From NCBI RefSeq assembly GCF_905171765.1, contig NC_053398.1:43120323-43184322 (forward strand): a stretch of DNA of 64,000 bases. The letters are read 5' to 3'. The notes beneath the pieces are model-generated. The model ran no database searches and had not been told where the DNA came from. It saw only the letters and a list, made by a program, of their open reading frames with translations. This DNA is from Bufo bufo (Eukaryota > Chordata > Amphibia > Anura > Bufonidae). Numbering within the stretch: the first letter of the stretch is position 1; every line of letters begins with the position of its first letter. Shown here piece by piece: positions 50,606 to 60,935 of this stretch. The position numbers and the translations under genes are program-made.

Positions 50606-52168
50606 CAGGGAGTGCAGAATTATTAGGCAAGTTGTATTTTTGAGGATTAATTTTATTATTGAACAACAACCATGTTCTCAATGAACCCAAAAAACTCATT
50701 AATATCAAAGCTGAATATTTTTGGAAGTAGTTTTTAGTTTGTTTTTAGTTTTAGCTATTTTAGGGGGATATCTGTGTGTGCAGGTGACTATTACTGTGCA
50801 TAATTATTAGGCAACTTAACAAAAAACAAATATATACCCATTTCAATTATTTATTTTTACCAGTGAAACCAATATAACATCTCAACATTCACAAATATAC
50901 ATTTCTGACATTCAAAAACAAAACAAAAACAAATCAGTGACCAATATAGCCACCTTTCTTTGCAAGGACACTCAAAAGCCTGCCATCCATGGATTCTGTC
51001 AGTGTTTTGATCTGTTCACCATCAACATTGCGTGCAGCAGCAACCACAGCCTCCCAGACACTGTTCAGAGAGGTGTACTGTTTTCCCTCCTTGTAAATCT
51101 CACATTTGATGATGGACCACAGGTTCTCAATGGGGTTCAGATCAGGTGAACAAGGAGGCCATGTCATTAGATTTTCTTCTTTTATACCCTTTCTTGCCAG
51201 CCACGCTGTGGAGTACTTGGACGCGTGTGATGGAGCATTGTCCTGCATGAAAATCATGTTTTTATTGAAGGATGCAGACTTCTTCCTGTACCATTGCTTG
51301 AAGAAGGTGTCTTCCAGAAACTGGCAGTAGGACTGGGAGTTGAGCTTGACTCCATCCTCAACCCGAAAAGGCCCCACAAGCTCATCTTTGATGATACCAG
51401 CCCAAACCAGTACTCCACCTCCACCTTGCTGGCGTCTGAGTCGGACTGGAGCTCTCTGCCCTTTACCAATCCAGCCACGGGCCCATCCATCTGGCCCATC
51501 AAGACTCACTCTCATTTTATCAGTCCATAAAACCTTAGAAAAATCAGTCTTGAGATATTTCTTGGCCCAGTCTTGACATTTCAGCTTGTGTGTCTTGTTC
51601 AGTGGTGGTCGTCTTTCAGCCTTTCTTACCTTGGCCATGTCTCTGAGTATTGCACACCTTGTGCTTTTGGGCACTCCAGTGATGTTGCAGCTCTGAAATA
51701 TGGCCAAACTGGTGGCAAGTGGCATCTTGGCAGCTGCACACTTGACTTTTCTCAGTTCATGGGCAGTTATTTTGCGCCTTGGTTTTTCCACACGCTTCTT
51801 GCGTCCCTGTTGACTATTTTGAATGAAACGCTTGATTGTTCGATGATCACGCTTCAGAAGCTTTGCAATTTTAAGAGTGCTGCATCCCTCTGCAAGATAT
51901 CTCACTATTTTTGACTTTTCTGAGCCTGTCAAGTCCTTCTTTTGACCCATTTTGCCAAAGGAAAGGAAGTTGCCTAATAATTATGCACACCTAATATAGG
52001 GTGTTGATGTCATTAGACCACACCCCTTCTCATTACAGAGATGCACATCACCTAATATGTTTAATTGGTAGTAGGCTTTCGAGCCTATACAGCTTGGAGT
52101 AAGACAACATGCATAAAGAGGATGATGTGGTCAAAATACTCATTTGCCTAATAATTCTGCACGCAGTG
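50606..52168 (-). mobile_element. DD37E Tc1/mariner element nested in hAT2
   Basis: TA at 50604-50605 and 52169-52170 flanks 1,563 bp. The ends are CAGGGAGTGCAGAATTATTA and CACTGCGTGCAGAATTATTA (the second read on the minus strand). TAATTATGCACA blocks lie further in at both sides. The sequence looks young, with one open gene and well-kept ends. Its insertion cut the end of the hAT2 transposase frame, which now stops inside this element's TIR. Confidence 0.94.
50934..51950 (-). CDS. DD37E Tc1/mariner transposase, uninterrupted
   Basis: Transposase of 338 codons starting MGQKKDLTGSEKSKI. The N-terminal helix-turn-helix region (about residues 5-110) includes LAEGCSTLKIAKLL and DHRTIKRFI. Catalytic residues seen: Asp144 in LWTDK, Asp237 in MQDNAPSH and Glu275 in [11 protein letters not shown], with 37 residues between the last two, so DD37E (the TRT-like group) and not DD34E. 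The residue after Asp144 is Lys, where Glu is usual in Tc1 enzymes; whether this matters is unknown. It ends AKKGGYIGH. No stop or frameshift was seen. Confidence 0.95.
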   Translation of the reverse strand: MGQKKDLTGSEKSKIVRYLAEGCSTLKIAKLLKRDHRTIKRFIQNSQQGRKKRVEKPRRKITAHELRKVKCAAAKMPLATSLAIFQSCNITGVPKSTRCAILRDMAKVRKAERRPPLNKTHKLKCQDWAKKYLKTDFSKVLWTDKMRVSLDGPDGWARGWIGKGQRAPVRLRRQQGGGGVLVWAGIIKDELVGPFRVEDGVKLNSQSYCQFLEDTFFKQWYRKKSASFNKNMIFMQDNAPSHASKYSTAWLARKGIKEENLMTWPPCSPDLNPIENLWSIIKCEIYKEGKQYTSLNSVWEAVVAAARNVDGEQIKTLTESMDGRLLSVLAKKGGYIGH

Positions 52169-55100
52169 TATTGTTAAGGGGCGGTAGTTAATATCTAATC
52201 TGCACAATGGATGGACAGGTCCTGTGGGATCCATGCCTGGTTCATTTTTATAAAAAGTCAGCTTGTCCACATTGGCTGTAGACAGGCGGCTGCGTTTGTC
52301 TGTAATGACTCCCCCTGCCGTGCTGAATACACGTTCAGACAAAACGCTGGCCGCCGGGCAGGCCAGCACCTCCAAGGCATAAAAGGCTAGCTCTGGCCAC
52401 GTGGACAATTTGGAGACCCAGAAGTTGAATGGGGCCGAACCATCAGTCAGTACGTGGAGGGGTGTGCACAGGTACTGTTCCACCATGTTAGTGAAATGTT
52501 GCCTCCTGCTAACACGTTCCGTATCAGGTGGTGGTGCACTTAGCTGTGGCGTGTTGACAAAACTTTTCCACATCTCTGCCATGCTAACCCTGCCCTCAGA
52601 GGAGCTGGGCGTGACACAGCTGCGTTGGCGACCTCTTGCTCCTCCTCTGCCTTCGCCTTGGGCTTCCACTGGTTCCCCTGTGACATTTGGGAATGCTCTC
52701 AGTAGCGCGTCTACCAACGTGCGCTTGTACTCGCGCATCTTCCTATCACGCTCCAGTGTAGAAAGTAAGGTGGGCACATTGTCTTTGTACCGGGGATCCA
52801 GCAGGGTGGCAACCCAGTAGTCCGCACACGTTAAAATGTGGGCAACTCTGCTGTCGTTGCGCAGGCACTGCAGCAGATAGTCGCTCATGTGTGCCAAGCT
52901 GCCCAGAGGTAAGGACAAGCTGTCCTCTGTGGGAGGCGTATCGTCATCGTCCTGTGTTTCCCCCCAGCCACGCACCAGTGATGGGCCCGAGCTGCTTTGG
53001 GTGCCACCCCGCTGTGAACATGCTTCATCCTCATCCTCCTCCACCTCCTCCTCATCCTCGTCCTCCTCGTCCTCCAGTAGTGGGCCCTGTCTGGCCACAT
53101 TTGTACCTGGCCTCTGGTGTTGCAAAAAACCTCCCTCTGAGTCACTTCGAAGAGACTGGCCTGAAAGTGCTAAAAATGACCCCTCTTCCTCCTCTTCCTC
53201 CTGGGCCACCTCCTCTTCCATCATCGCCCTAAGTGTTTTCTGAAGGAGACATAGAAGTGGTATTGTAACGCTGATAACGGCGTCATCGCCACTGGCCATG
53301 TTGGTGGAGTACTCGAAACAGCGCAACAGGGCACACAGGTCTCGCATGGAGGCCCAGTCATTGGTGGTGAAGTGTGTCTGATCCACAGTGCGACTGACCC
53401 GTGCGTGCTGCAGCTAAAACTCCACTATGGCCTGCTGCTGCTCGCACAGTCTGTCCAGCATATGCAAGGTGGAGTTCCACCTGGTGGGTACGTCGCATAT
53501 GAGGCGGTAAGCGGGAAGGCCGAAGTTATGCTGTAGCGCAGACAGGCGAGCAGCGGCAGGGTGTGAACGCCAGAAGCGCGAACAGACGGCCCGCACTTTA
53601 TGCAGCAGCTCTGACATGTCGGGGTAGTTGCGAATGAACTTCTGCACCACCAAATTCAGCACATGCGCCAGGCAAGGGATGTGCGTCAAACCGGCTAGTC
53701 CCAGAGCTGCAACGAGATTTCGCCCATTATCGCACACCACCAGGCCGGGCTTGAGGCTCACCGGCAGCAACCACTCGTCGGTCTGTTGTTCTATACCCCG
53801 CCACAACTCCTGTGCGGTGTGGGGCCTGTCCCCCAAACATATGAGTTTCAGTATGGCCTGCTAACGTTTACCCCGTGCTGTGCTGAAGTTGGTGGTGAAG
53901 GTGTGTGGCTGACTGGATGAGCAGGTGGAAGAAGAGGAGGAGGAAGCTGAGTAGGAGGAGACAGGAGGCAAAGAATGTTGCCCTGCGATCCTTGGCGGCG
54001 GAAGGACGTGCGCCAAACAGCTCTCCGCCTGGGGCCCAGCCGCCACTACATTTACCCAGTGTGCAGTTAGGGAGATATAGCATCCCTGGCTGTGCTTACT
54101 GGTCCACGTATCTGTGGTTAGGTGGACCTTGCCACAGATGGCGTTGCGCAGTGCACACTTGATTTTATCGGACACTTGTTTGTGCAGGGAAGGCACGGCT
54201 CTCTTGGAGAAGTAGTGGCGGCTGGGAACAACATACTGTGGGACAGCAAGTGACATGAGCTGTTTGAAGCTGTGTGTGTCCACCAGCCTAAATGACAGCA
54301 TTTCATAGGCCAGTAGTTTAGAAATGCTGGCATTCAGGGCCAGGGATCGAGGGTGGCTAGGTGGGAATTTATGCTTTCTCTCAAATGTTTGTTAGATGGA
54401 GAGCTGAACGCTGCCGTGTGACATGGTTGAGATGCTTGGTGACGCAGGTGGTGGTGTTGGTGGTACATCCCATGTTTGCTGGGCGGCAGGTGCCAACGTT
54501 CCTCCAGAGGCAGAGGAAGAGGCTGAGGCGGCGGCAGCAGCAGCAGAAGAGGTCGAGGCGGCAGCAGCAGAAGAGGCAGCAGGGGGAGCCCGAGTGACTT
54601 CCTTGTTTTTAAGGTGTTTACTCCACTGCATTTCATGCTTTGCATGCAGGTGCCTGGTCATGCAGGTTGTGCTAAGGTTCAGAACGTTAATGCCTCGCTT
54701 CAGGCTCTGATGGCACAGCGTGCAAACCACTCGGGTCTTGTCGTCAGCACATTGTTTGAAGAAGTGCCATGCCAGGGAACTCCTTGAAGCTGCCTTTGGG
54801 GTGCTCGGTCCCAGATGGCGGCGGTCATTAGCAGGCGGAGTCTCTTGGCTGCGGGTGTTCTGATTTTGCCCACTGCTCCCTCTTTTGCTACGCTGTTGGC
54901 TCGGTCTCACCACTGCCTCTTCCTCCGAACTCTGAAAGTCAGTGGCACGACCTTCATTCCATGTGGGGTCTAGGACCTCATCGTCCCCTGCATCGTCTTC
55001 CACCCAGTCTTGATCCCTGACCTCCTGTTCAGTCTGCACACTGCAGAAAGACGCAGCAGTTGGCACCTGTGTTTCGTCATCAGAGACGTGCTGAGGTGGT

Positions 55101-55615
55101 ATTCCCATGTCCTCATCATCAGGAAACATAAGTGGTTGTGCGTTAGTGCATTCTATCTCTTCCACCCCTGGTGAAGAGCTAGGTGGATGCCCTTGGGAAA
55201 CCCTGGCAGCAGAGTCTTCAAACAGCATAAGAGACTGCTGCATAACTTGAGGCTCAGACAGTTTCCCTGATATGCATGGGGGTGATGTAACAGACTGATG
55301 GGCTTGGTTTTTATGCGCCATCTGTGCGCTTTCTGCAGAAGACTGGGTGGGAGATAATGTGAACGTGCTGGATGCACTGTCGGCCACCCAATTGACTAAT
55401 GCCTGTACCTGCTCAGGCCTTACCATCCTTAGAACGGCATTGGGCCCCACCAAATATCCCTGTAAATTCTGGCGGCTACTGGGACCTGAGGTAGTTGGTA
55501 CACTAGGACGTGTGGCTGTGGCAGAACGGCCACAACCTCTCCCAGCACCAGAGGGTCCACTAACACCACCACGACCATGTCCACGTCCGCGTCCCTTATT
55601 AGATGTTTTCCTCAT
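52169..55615 (-). pseudogene. hAT2 transposase with three in-frame stops
   Basis: One frame of about 1,150 codons is interrupted only by TAA at 54394-54392, TAG at 53863-53861 and TAG at 53416-53414. No frameshift is needed, since all pieces share one frame. Domains in order: Gly/Arg-rich start; acidic segment with LDPTWNEG; BED zinc finger (VCTLC and RHLHAKH, near codons 285-335); Ala/Ser runs; the catalytic region with TDTWTSKHSQGCY, VCDNGRNLVAALG and LLDPRYKDNVPTLLS; Glu/Asp-rich insert; and the hATC domain CPAASVLSERVFSTAGGVIT. The last codons run into the nested DD37E element. It is much better kept than hAT1. Confidence 0.92.
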
Positions 55616-55629
55616 TGTTCCCGTTCACC

Positions 55630-56600
55630 ACAATTTTGAGAATGGCAAATTTGGGAATAGTTTTTCAACCCAGAAAAAAAAAAGTGCTTTTACGGTCACT
55701 ACAAATAACTTGACCAGCTAAAACAGTACAGATTTGCTTGAATAGAAATGTGAGACCTGTTTTTTTTTTTGCACTGTGTGACAGGTTAAGGTTTAATCAC
55801 AGAATCAGACTTCTATCTGCACGGTAGCGTGTGTCTTAGGTTTTTCTGAATGACACTATCAGTACCTTCAATGTAAGATATCCTTTTTGGGATAGATTTC
55901 AAGTAGGCCTCAAATACCAGAAACTAGTTATTTTGAGAATGGCAAATTTGGGAATAGTTTTTCAACCCAGAAAAAAAAATGTGCTTTTACGGTCACTACA
56001 AATAACTTGACCAGCTAAAACAGTACAGATTTGCTTGAATAGAAATGTGAGACCTGTTTTTTTTTTTGCACTGTGTGACAGGTTAAGGTTTAATCTCAGA
56101 ATCAGACATCTATCTGCACGGTAGCGTGTGTCTTAGGTTTTTCTGAATGACACTATCAGTACCTTCAATGTAAGATATCCTTTTTGGGATAGATTTCAAG
56201 TAGGCCTCATATACCAGAAACTAGTTATTTTGAGAATGGCAAATTTGGGAATAGTTTTTCAACCCAGAACAAAAACTGTGCTTTTACGGTCACTACAAAT
56301 AACTTGACCAGCTAAAACAGTACAGATTTGGTTGAATAGAAATGTCAGGTCTATTTTTTAGGCGCTGGGTGACAGGCTCAACTTGCCCCTGATGTAGTAT
56401 ATGGCCAAAAAATAACCACACTGTTGATGGTTAAATGCACTTGGGTGACACAGGCTCAGCCTGCACCAGATGTAGTATATGGCCAAAAAATAATCAGACT
56501 GTTGATGGTTAAATGCACTTCGGTGACACAGGCTCAGCCTGCAGCTGATGTAGGATATAGCACAAAATAACCACACTATTGATGGTTAAATACACTTGGT
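55630..56600. repeat. Two tandem arrays upstream of hAT2 transposase
   Basis: First array: a ~299-302-bp unit repeated a little over twice (starts near 55634, 55932 and 56231, each TTTGAGAATGGCAAATTTGG). Second: a ~75-bp unit repeated three times (56345-56600) with GTTGATGGTTAAATGCACTT. Confidence 0.88.
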
Positions 56601-57221
56601 GATAGCTTGTGCTGGCGCACCACAAGTCACAAAATGGCCGCCGATCACCCCAGAAAAAAAGTGATCTAAAAACGCTCTGGGCAGCCTCAAAAAAGTCAAT
56701 ACTAGCACTTCAATGATCCACAGCTGCAGATCGATCACAGAATGAAGTCTTTTGGAGGAGTTAATCACTGCCTAATCTCGCCCTAACGTCGCAGCTGCAA
56801 CCTCTCCCTATGCTTCAATCAGCAGAGTGACGTGCAGCGCAACGTGACCCAAGCTTATATAGAGGCTGGGTCACATGCTGCACTGGCCAATCACAGCCAT
56901 GCCAATAGTAGGCAAGGCTGTGATGGCCTCTTGGGGCAAGTAGTATGACGCTTGTTGATTGGCTGCTTTGCAGCCTTTCAAAAAGTACCAAGAAAGCGCC
57001 GAACACCGAACACGGACTTTTACGAAAATGTTCGGGTTCGGGTCCGTGTCACGGACACCCCAAAATTCGGTACGAACCCGAACTATACAGTTCGGGTTCG
57101 CTCATCCCTAGTTATGGTTGATTATCTCACATTATCCCTTTGCCTTCAACTGCTGAATTGAACCTTTTTATACATATTAGAAAAAATGTTGGCAAATCCT
57201 AATTGGTGGAATTCTCTTTTG

Positions 57222-57412
57222 TAGTGTTGAACGCGAATAATCGAAAAATTGAATTTTTATCTCGAATATCGCAACTTCAAGAATTCGTGAATATTTTGAA
57301 TATAGTGCTATATATTCGTTATAGCGAATATTTGTCATTTTTTCCCATCTGAACACATTATTCCTCCCTGCTTCTTGCTTGCGGGCCAATGAGTCATTGG
57401 CCAACAAGCAAC
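57222..57412. repeat. AT-rich fold-back element, left half, split by piggyBac
   Basis: Starts TAGTGTTGAACGCGAAT and resembles the repeats at 8985-9779 and 43066-43446. The piggyBac element begins at its TTAA. The continuation is 60292-60772. Confidence 0.65.
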
Positions 57413-57621
57413 TTAACCTCCCTTGCGGTATAATTATGTCAGGAATTTTGTACCAAATGTAGTACAATTTTTTGCATGGAAATTTGGTGTTATGTATTGT
57501 AGACCTGCAGTTCTTAGTAATTACTTACTTAAACCTGACCAAACAAGACTCTAGTAGACATCCCAGATGTGATAGTTTGAAACACAAAATCATGAATTAT
57601 AATCTAATAAATAATATAATT

Positions 57622-58167
57622 TTATTAAATAATGTAATAAAAAATAATTAAATTTGTCAAAGAAGATTCAATAAACATCCTGAGTGTGATAAATTTTGAA
57701 ACATGGGACTGCATAAAGTCCGATGTCACAATCAGGACAATGGAACCTTTTTTCTTTTCAAACTTTCTTTCCATCACCCCCTGAAGAATGATGAGCCCCA
57801 GAAACTGCCAGATGTCCTCTTTGGTCACTGGTTCCCACTTTCTGCTTCCTGAAAACGTGGCATGCAGCGTAGTGGATTGCTGCACTTGGTAGCGATTTGT
57901 CTCCGTGACAATTTTGTCAATTACCTCCTCAGTGAGGAATAATTGCAGGTATGCCAGAGGGTTGTCACGCTCAACATCTACCTTCATCTCAGGTGATCCA
58001 GTGAACTGGAATCTTGGGGGCGCTACCTGGTCCATATCGCAGTCAATAGGGCCCCAAGTGCACACATCGCTGAGGTCAGGTGCAGGATCATTGCCATTGT
58101 CAATTGCCACATCAGTGTCAGTGTCAGTGTGATATGAGCGGTATTTTCTGTAGTTCTCTCTTCTCAT
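57622..58167 (-). pseudogene. piggyBac transposase remnant: N-terminal part fused to C-terminal cysteine tail
   Basis: The N-terminal domain reads DNPLAYLQLFLTEEVIDKIV, TETNRYQVQ and WEPVTKEDIWQFLGLIILQG, the standard opening of PGBD/piggyBac enzymes. Directly after EKK, in another frame, comes FHCPDCDIGLYAVPCFKIYH, the zinc-binding tail that ends these proteins. The DDD catalytic core that should lie between is gone. It is a deletion derivative and cannot be active. The usual second cysteine of the tail (GLC) is Tyr here. Confidence 0.85.
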
Positions 58168-59895
58168 CAGTTTAATCCCTGTTACGTCCCCAATCTGGGG
58201 TACATTTATTAAATTGATTTTTCAAACGGGGAGATGGTTAAAAAAACGCTGGCTCCCTCCCCTTTGTTTGAATCCACGCCACGTCACTGCGTCTGCGCCG
58301 TGCAATTTACTCTCACACCCGATATGAGCGGTATTTTCTGTAGTTCTCTCTTCTCATCAGTTTAATCCCTGTTACGTCCCCAATCTGGGGTCCATTTATT
58401 AAATTGATTTTTCGAATGGGGAGATGGTTAAAAAAACGCTGGCTCCCTCCCCTTTGTTTGAATCCACGCCACGTCACTGCGTCTGCGCCGTGCAATTTAC
58501 TCTCACACCCGATATGAGCGGTATTTTCTGTAGTTCTCTCTTCTCATCAGTTTAATCCCTGTTACGTCCCCAATCTGGGGTCCATTTATTAAATTGATTT
58601 TTCGAATGGGGAGATGGTTAAAAAAACGCTGGCTCCCTCCCCTTTGTTTGAATCCATGCCACGGTCACTGCGTCTGCGCCTTGCAATTTACCCCTCACAC
58701 CCGATATGAGTGGTATTTTCTGTAGTTCTCTCTTCTCATCAGTTTAATCCCTGTTACGTCCCCAATCTGTGGTCCATTTATTAAATTTAATTTTTTTTAT
58801 CTGCAAGGTATTTGTGAGTGAGTGACACCCTGTAACGGTATAAGTGGTGGGCTAGCCAGTGGCCACAGTACAGTCTGTGGGCCAGACACACACTGGCTTG
58901 CAACTGGGATTATATCACAGAAAAATATTATTATTTTTTTTTTAATCTAAAAGGTATTTGTGAGTGAGTGACACCCTGTAACGGTATGAGTGGTGGGCTA
59001 GCCAGTGGCCAAAGTACAGTCTATGGGCCAGACACACACTGGCTTGCAACTGGGATTATATCACAGAAAAATATTAAATTGAATTTTTTTTATCTAAAAG
59101 GTATTCGTGAGTGAGTGACACCCTGTAACGGAATGAGTGGTGGGCTAGCCAGTGGCCACAGTACAGTCTGTGGGCCAGACACACTCTGGCTTGCAACTGG
59201 GATTATATCACAGAAAAATATTAAATTGAATTTTTTTTATCTAAAAGGTATGTGTGAGTGACACCCTGTATGAATGGTGTGCACACAGTACTGTCTGTAG
59301 GCCAGACAGTCACTCACTGGCTTGCAACTGCTATTATATCACAGAGAAATAATAAATTGAATTTTTTTTATCTGCAAAGTATTTTCTGTCACACCCTGTA
59401 TGAATGGTGTGCACACAGTACTGTCTGTGACTGAGCCTGCAGCCTCTCACACAACACGGGCAGGCAACTGCAATATATATAAATATAAAAAATAAAAAAA
59501 AGCAGACTGATGTACCAGCCCTGAAAAGGGCTTTTTGGGGTGCTGTCAGGACGCTGTCCTTACAGCAGATGAGTCTGTGGACACAGAACACTGCCCTAGC
59601 TAACGCTTTCCTTATTGAATCACCAGCAGCACTGTCCCTCCTCTCACTGAGAATGCAGCTTCCGAATGAATCTAAAATGGATGCTGTCCAGGAGGTGGGA
59701 GGGTCTGAGTGGGAGGGTATGCTGCTGATTGGCTGAAATATGTCTGCTGACTGTGAGGTACAGGGTCAAAGTTTACTCAATGATGATGTATAGGGGGCGG
59801 ACTGAACATCGCATATGTTCGTCCGCTGCGGCGAACGCAAACAAGCTATGTTCGCCGGGAACTATTCGCCGGCGAACTATTTGGGACATCTCTAT
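58137..59895. repeat. hAT-derived tandem arrays ending in a hAT terminus
   Basis: First array: ~182-bp unit, about 3.5 copies (starts near 58137, 58319, 58501 and 58702; GATATGAGCGGTATTTTCTG, then CTGGCTCCCTCCCC). Second: ~120-147-bp unit, four to five copies (58800-59440; GAGTGAGTGACACCCTGTAA, GGCTTGCAACTGGGATTATA). The right border CGGCGAACTATTTGGGACAT, then CTCTA, is an inverted hAT end. No hAT transposase and no left end were seen, so it is a fragment. Confidence 0.75.
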
Positions 59896-60291
59896 ATTTT
59901 ATGGGCACAAATGACAGTAAAATGGCAGGCAAGGGGCACTGTACAGTGATCAAGTGTCAGATCTGAGGTGATACAGTGTAATCCTCTCAGATTATAATGT
60001 ATAACCTTTTTTATGTGAGTGTGTCACTTTTTTGTTTACACTTTTGAATTTCCCACCCAGTTCCGCTCCCATGCGCTGCTGCTGCTCGCAGGGAACGGAA
60101 CCAGGGAGTCAAATGCCGGCTGGCGCTCTCGCCGGCGATCACAGCGGAGGACATCGCTGGATCGCCAGGAGAAGGTAAGGGGACTCTGCTGACAGCTCTG
60201 CAATGTTACCTCGAGTGTGACTCAGGGTTACCGCTCCTGGCAGCGAAAATTAACCCTGAGTCACGCTCGGGAATATCGCCAGGGAGGTTAA

Positions 60292-60772
60292 GCAGAATTG
60301 AGGAATCATGACTTTAGATGGGAAAAATGACGAATATTCTAAAAAACGAATGTATAGCACTACGTATATCGAATATATTCGTTTTTTAGAATATTCGTCT
60401 TTTTTTTTTCAATCTGTACAGTTGTTTCACTTCGGCATACTCCTCCCCGACAAGTGTCCCCGTCACCATGGGAACACCTGGGGGTTAGAATATACCATCG
60501 TATCTTAGTTTTAACGATCTCATCTTAAGTTCAGATTGGAAAAAAATTACGACTATTAAAAAAAAAAATTATAGCACTATATTAGCTAAATTGCTCTATA
60601 TTCTGTTTTTTTCCAAATATTTGCTATATTGCTATATATTCTTGTTTTAGAATATTACGAATATTCTGAAAATGAATAAAGCACTATATTAGCTATATTG
60701 CTCTATATATTTGTTTTTTAGAATATTCGTCATTTTTTTCCATCTTAAGTCATGATTCCTCCCTGCTTAAAT
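60292..60772. repeat. AT-rich fold-back element, right half
   Basis: GAATATTCT and AACGAATAT runs with the CCCATGGGAACACCTGGGGG block continue the element cut at 57412. Confidence 0.6.
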
Positions 60773-60935
60773 TACCATATTTTCTGGCGTATAAGACGAC
60801 TGGGCGTATAAGACGACCCCCAAATTTTCCATTCAAAATATAGGGTTTGGGCTATACACGCCATATAAGACTACCCCTGAATGCCCAGCCCTCCCTGTCT
60901 TCAAGACGATCTTCTCCAGTCCAGGGAACTGACTG

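Larger units (their letters stand above)
48440..57110 (-). mobile_element. Large hAT element (hAT2, 8.7 kb) with perfect 8-bp duplication
   Basis: GTTATGGT at 48432-48439 is repeated exactly at 57111-57118. The ends are TAGCGTTGAGAAAAC and CGCTCATCCCTA, followed inward by repeats of GTTCGGGTTCG. Inside, read on the minus strand, are two tandem arrays (56600-55630), a transposase (55615-52169), a nested DD37E transposon (50606-52168) and a 141-bp array (48890-50515). The perfect duplication shows that the array arrived with, or grew within, one inserted unit. Confidence 0.95.
57417..60287 (-). mobile_element. piggyBac-type element with internal deletion and insertion
   Basis: TTAA at 57413-57416 and 60288-60291 flanks the inverted ends CCTCCCTTGCGG and CGCCAGGGAGG. 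A transposase remnant lies at 57622-58167. Between about 58137 and 59895 it is filled with tandem arrays ending in a hAT-type terminus. The whole interrupts an older AT-rich repeat. Confidence 0.85.

Noticed and set aside
52887..53243. Serine/proline-rich plus-strand ORFs
   Set aside because: Antisense of the acidic insert of the hAT2 transposase.
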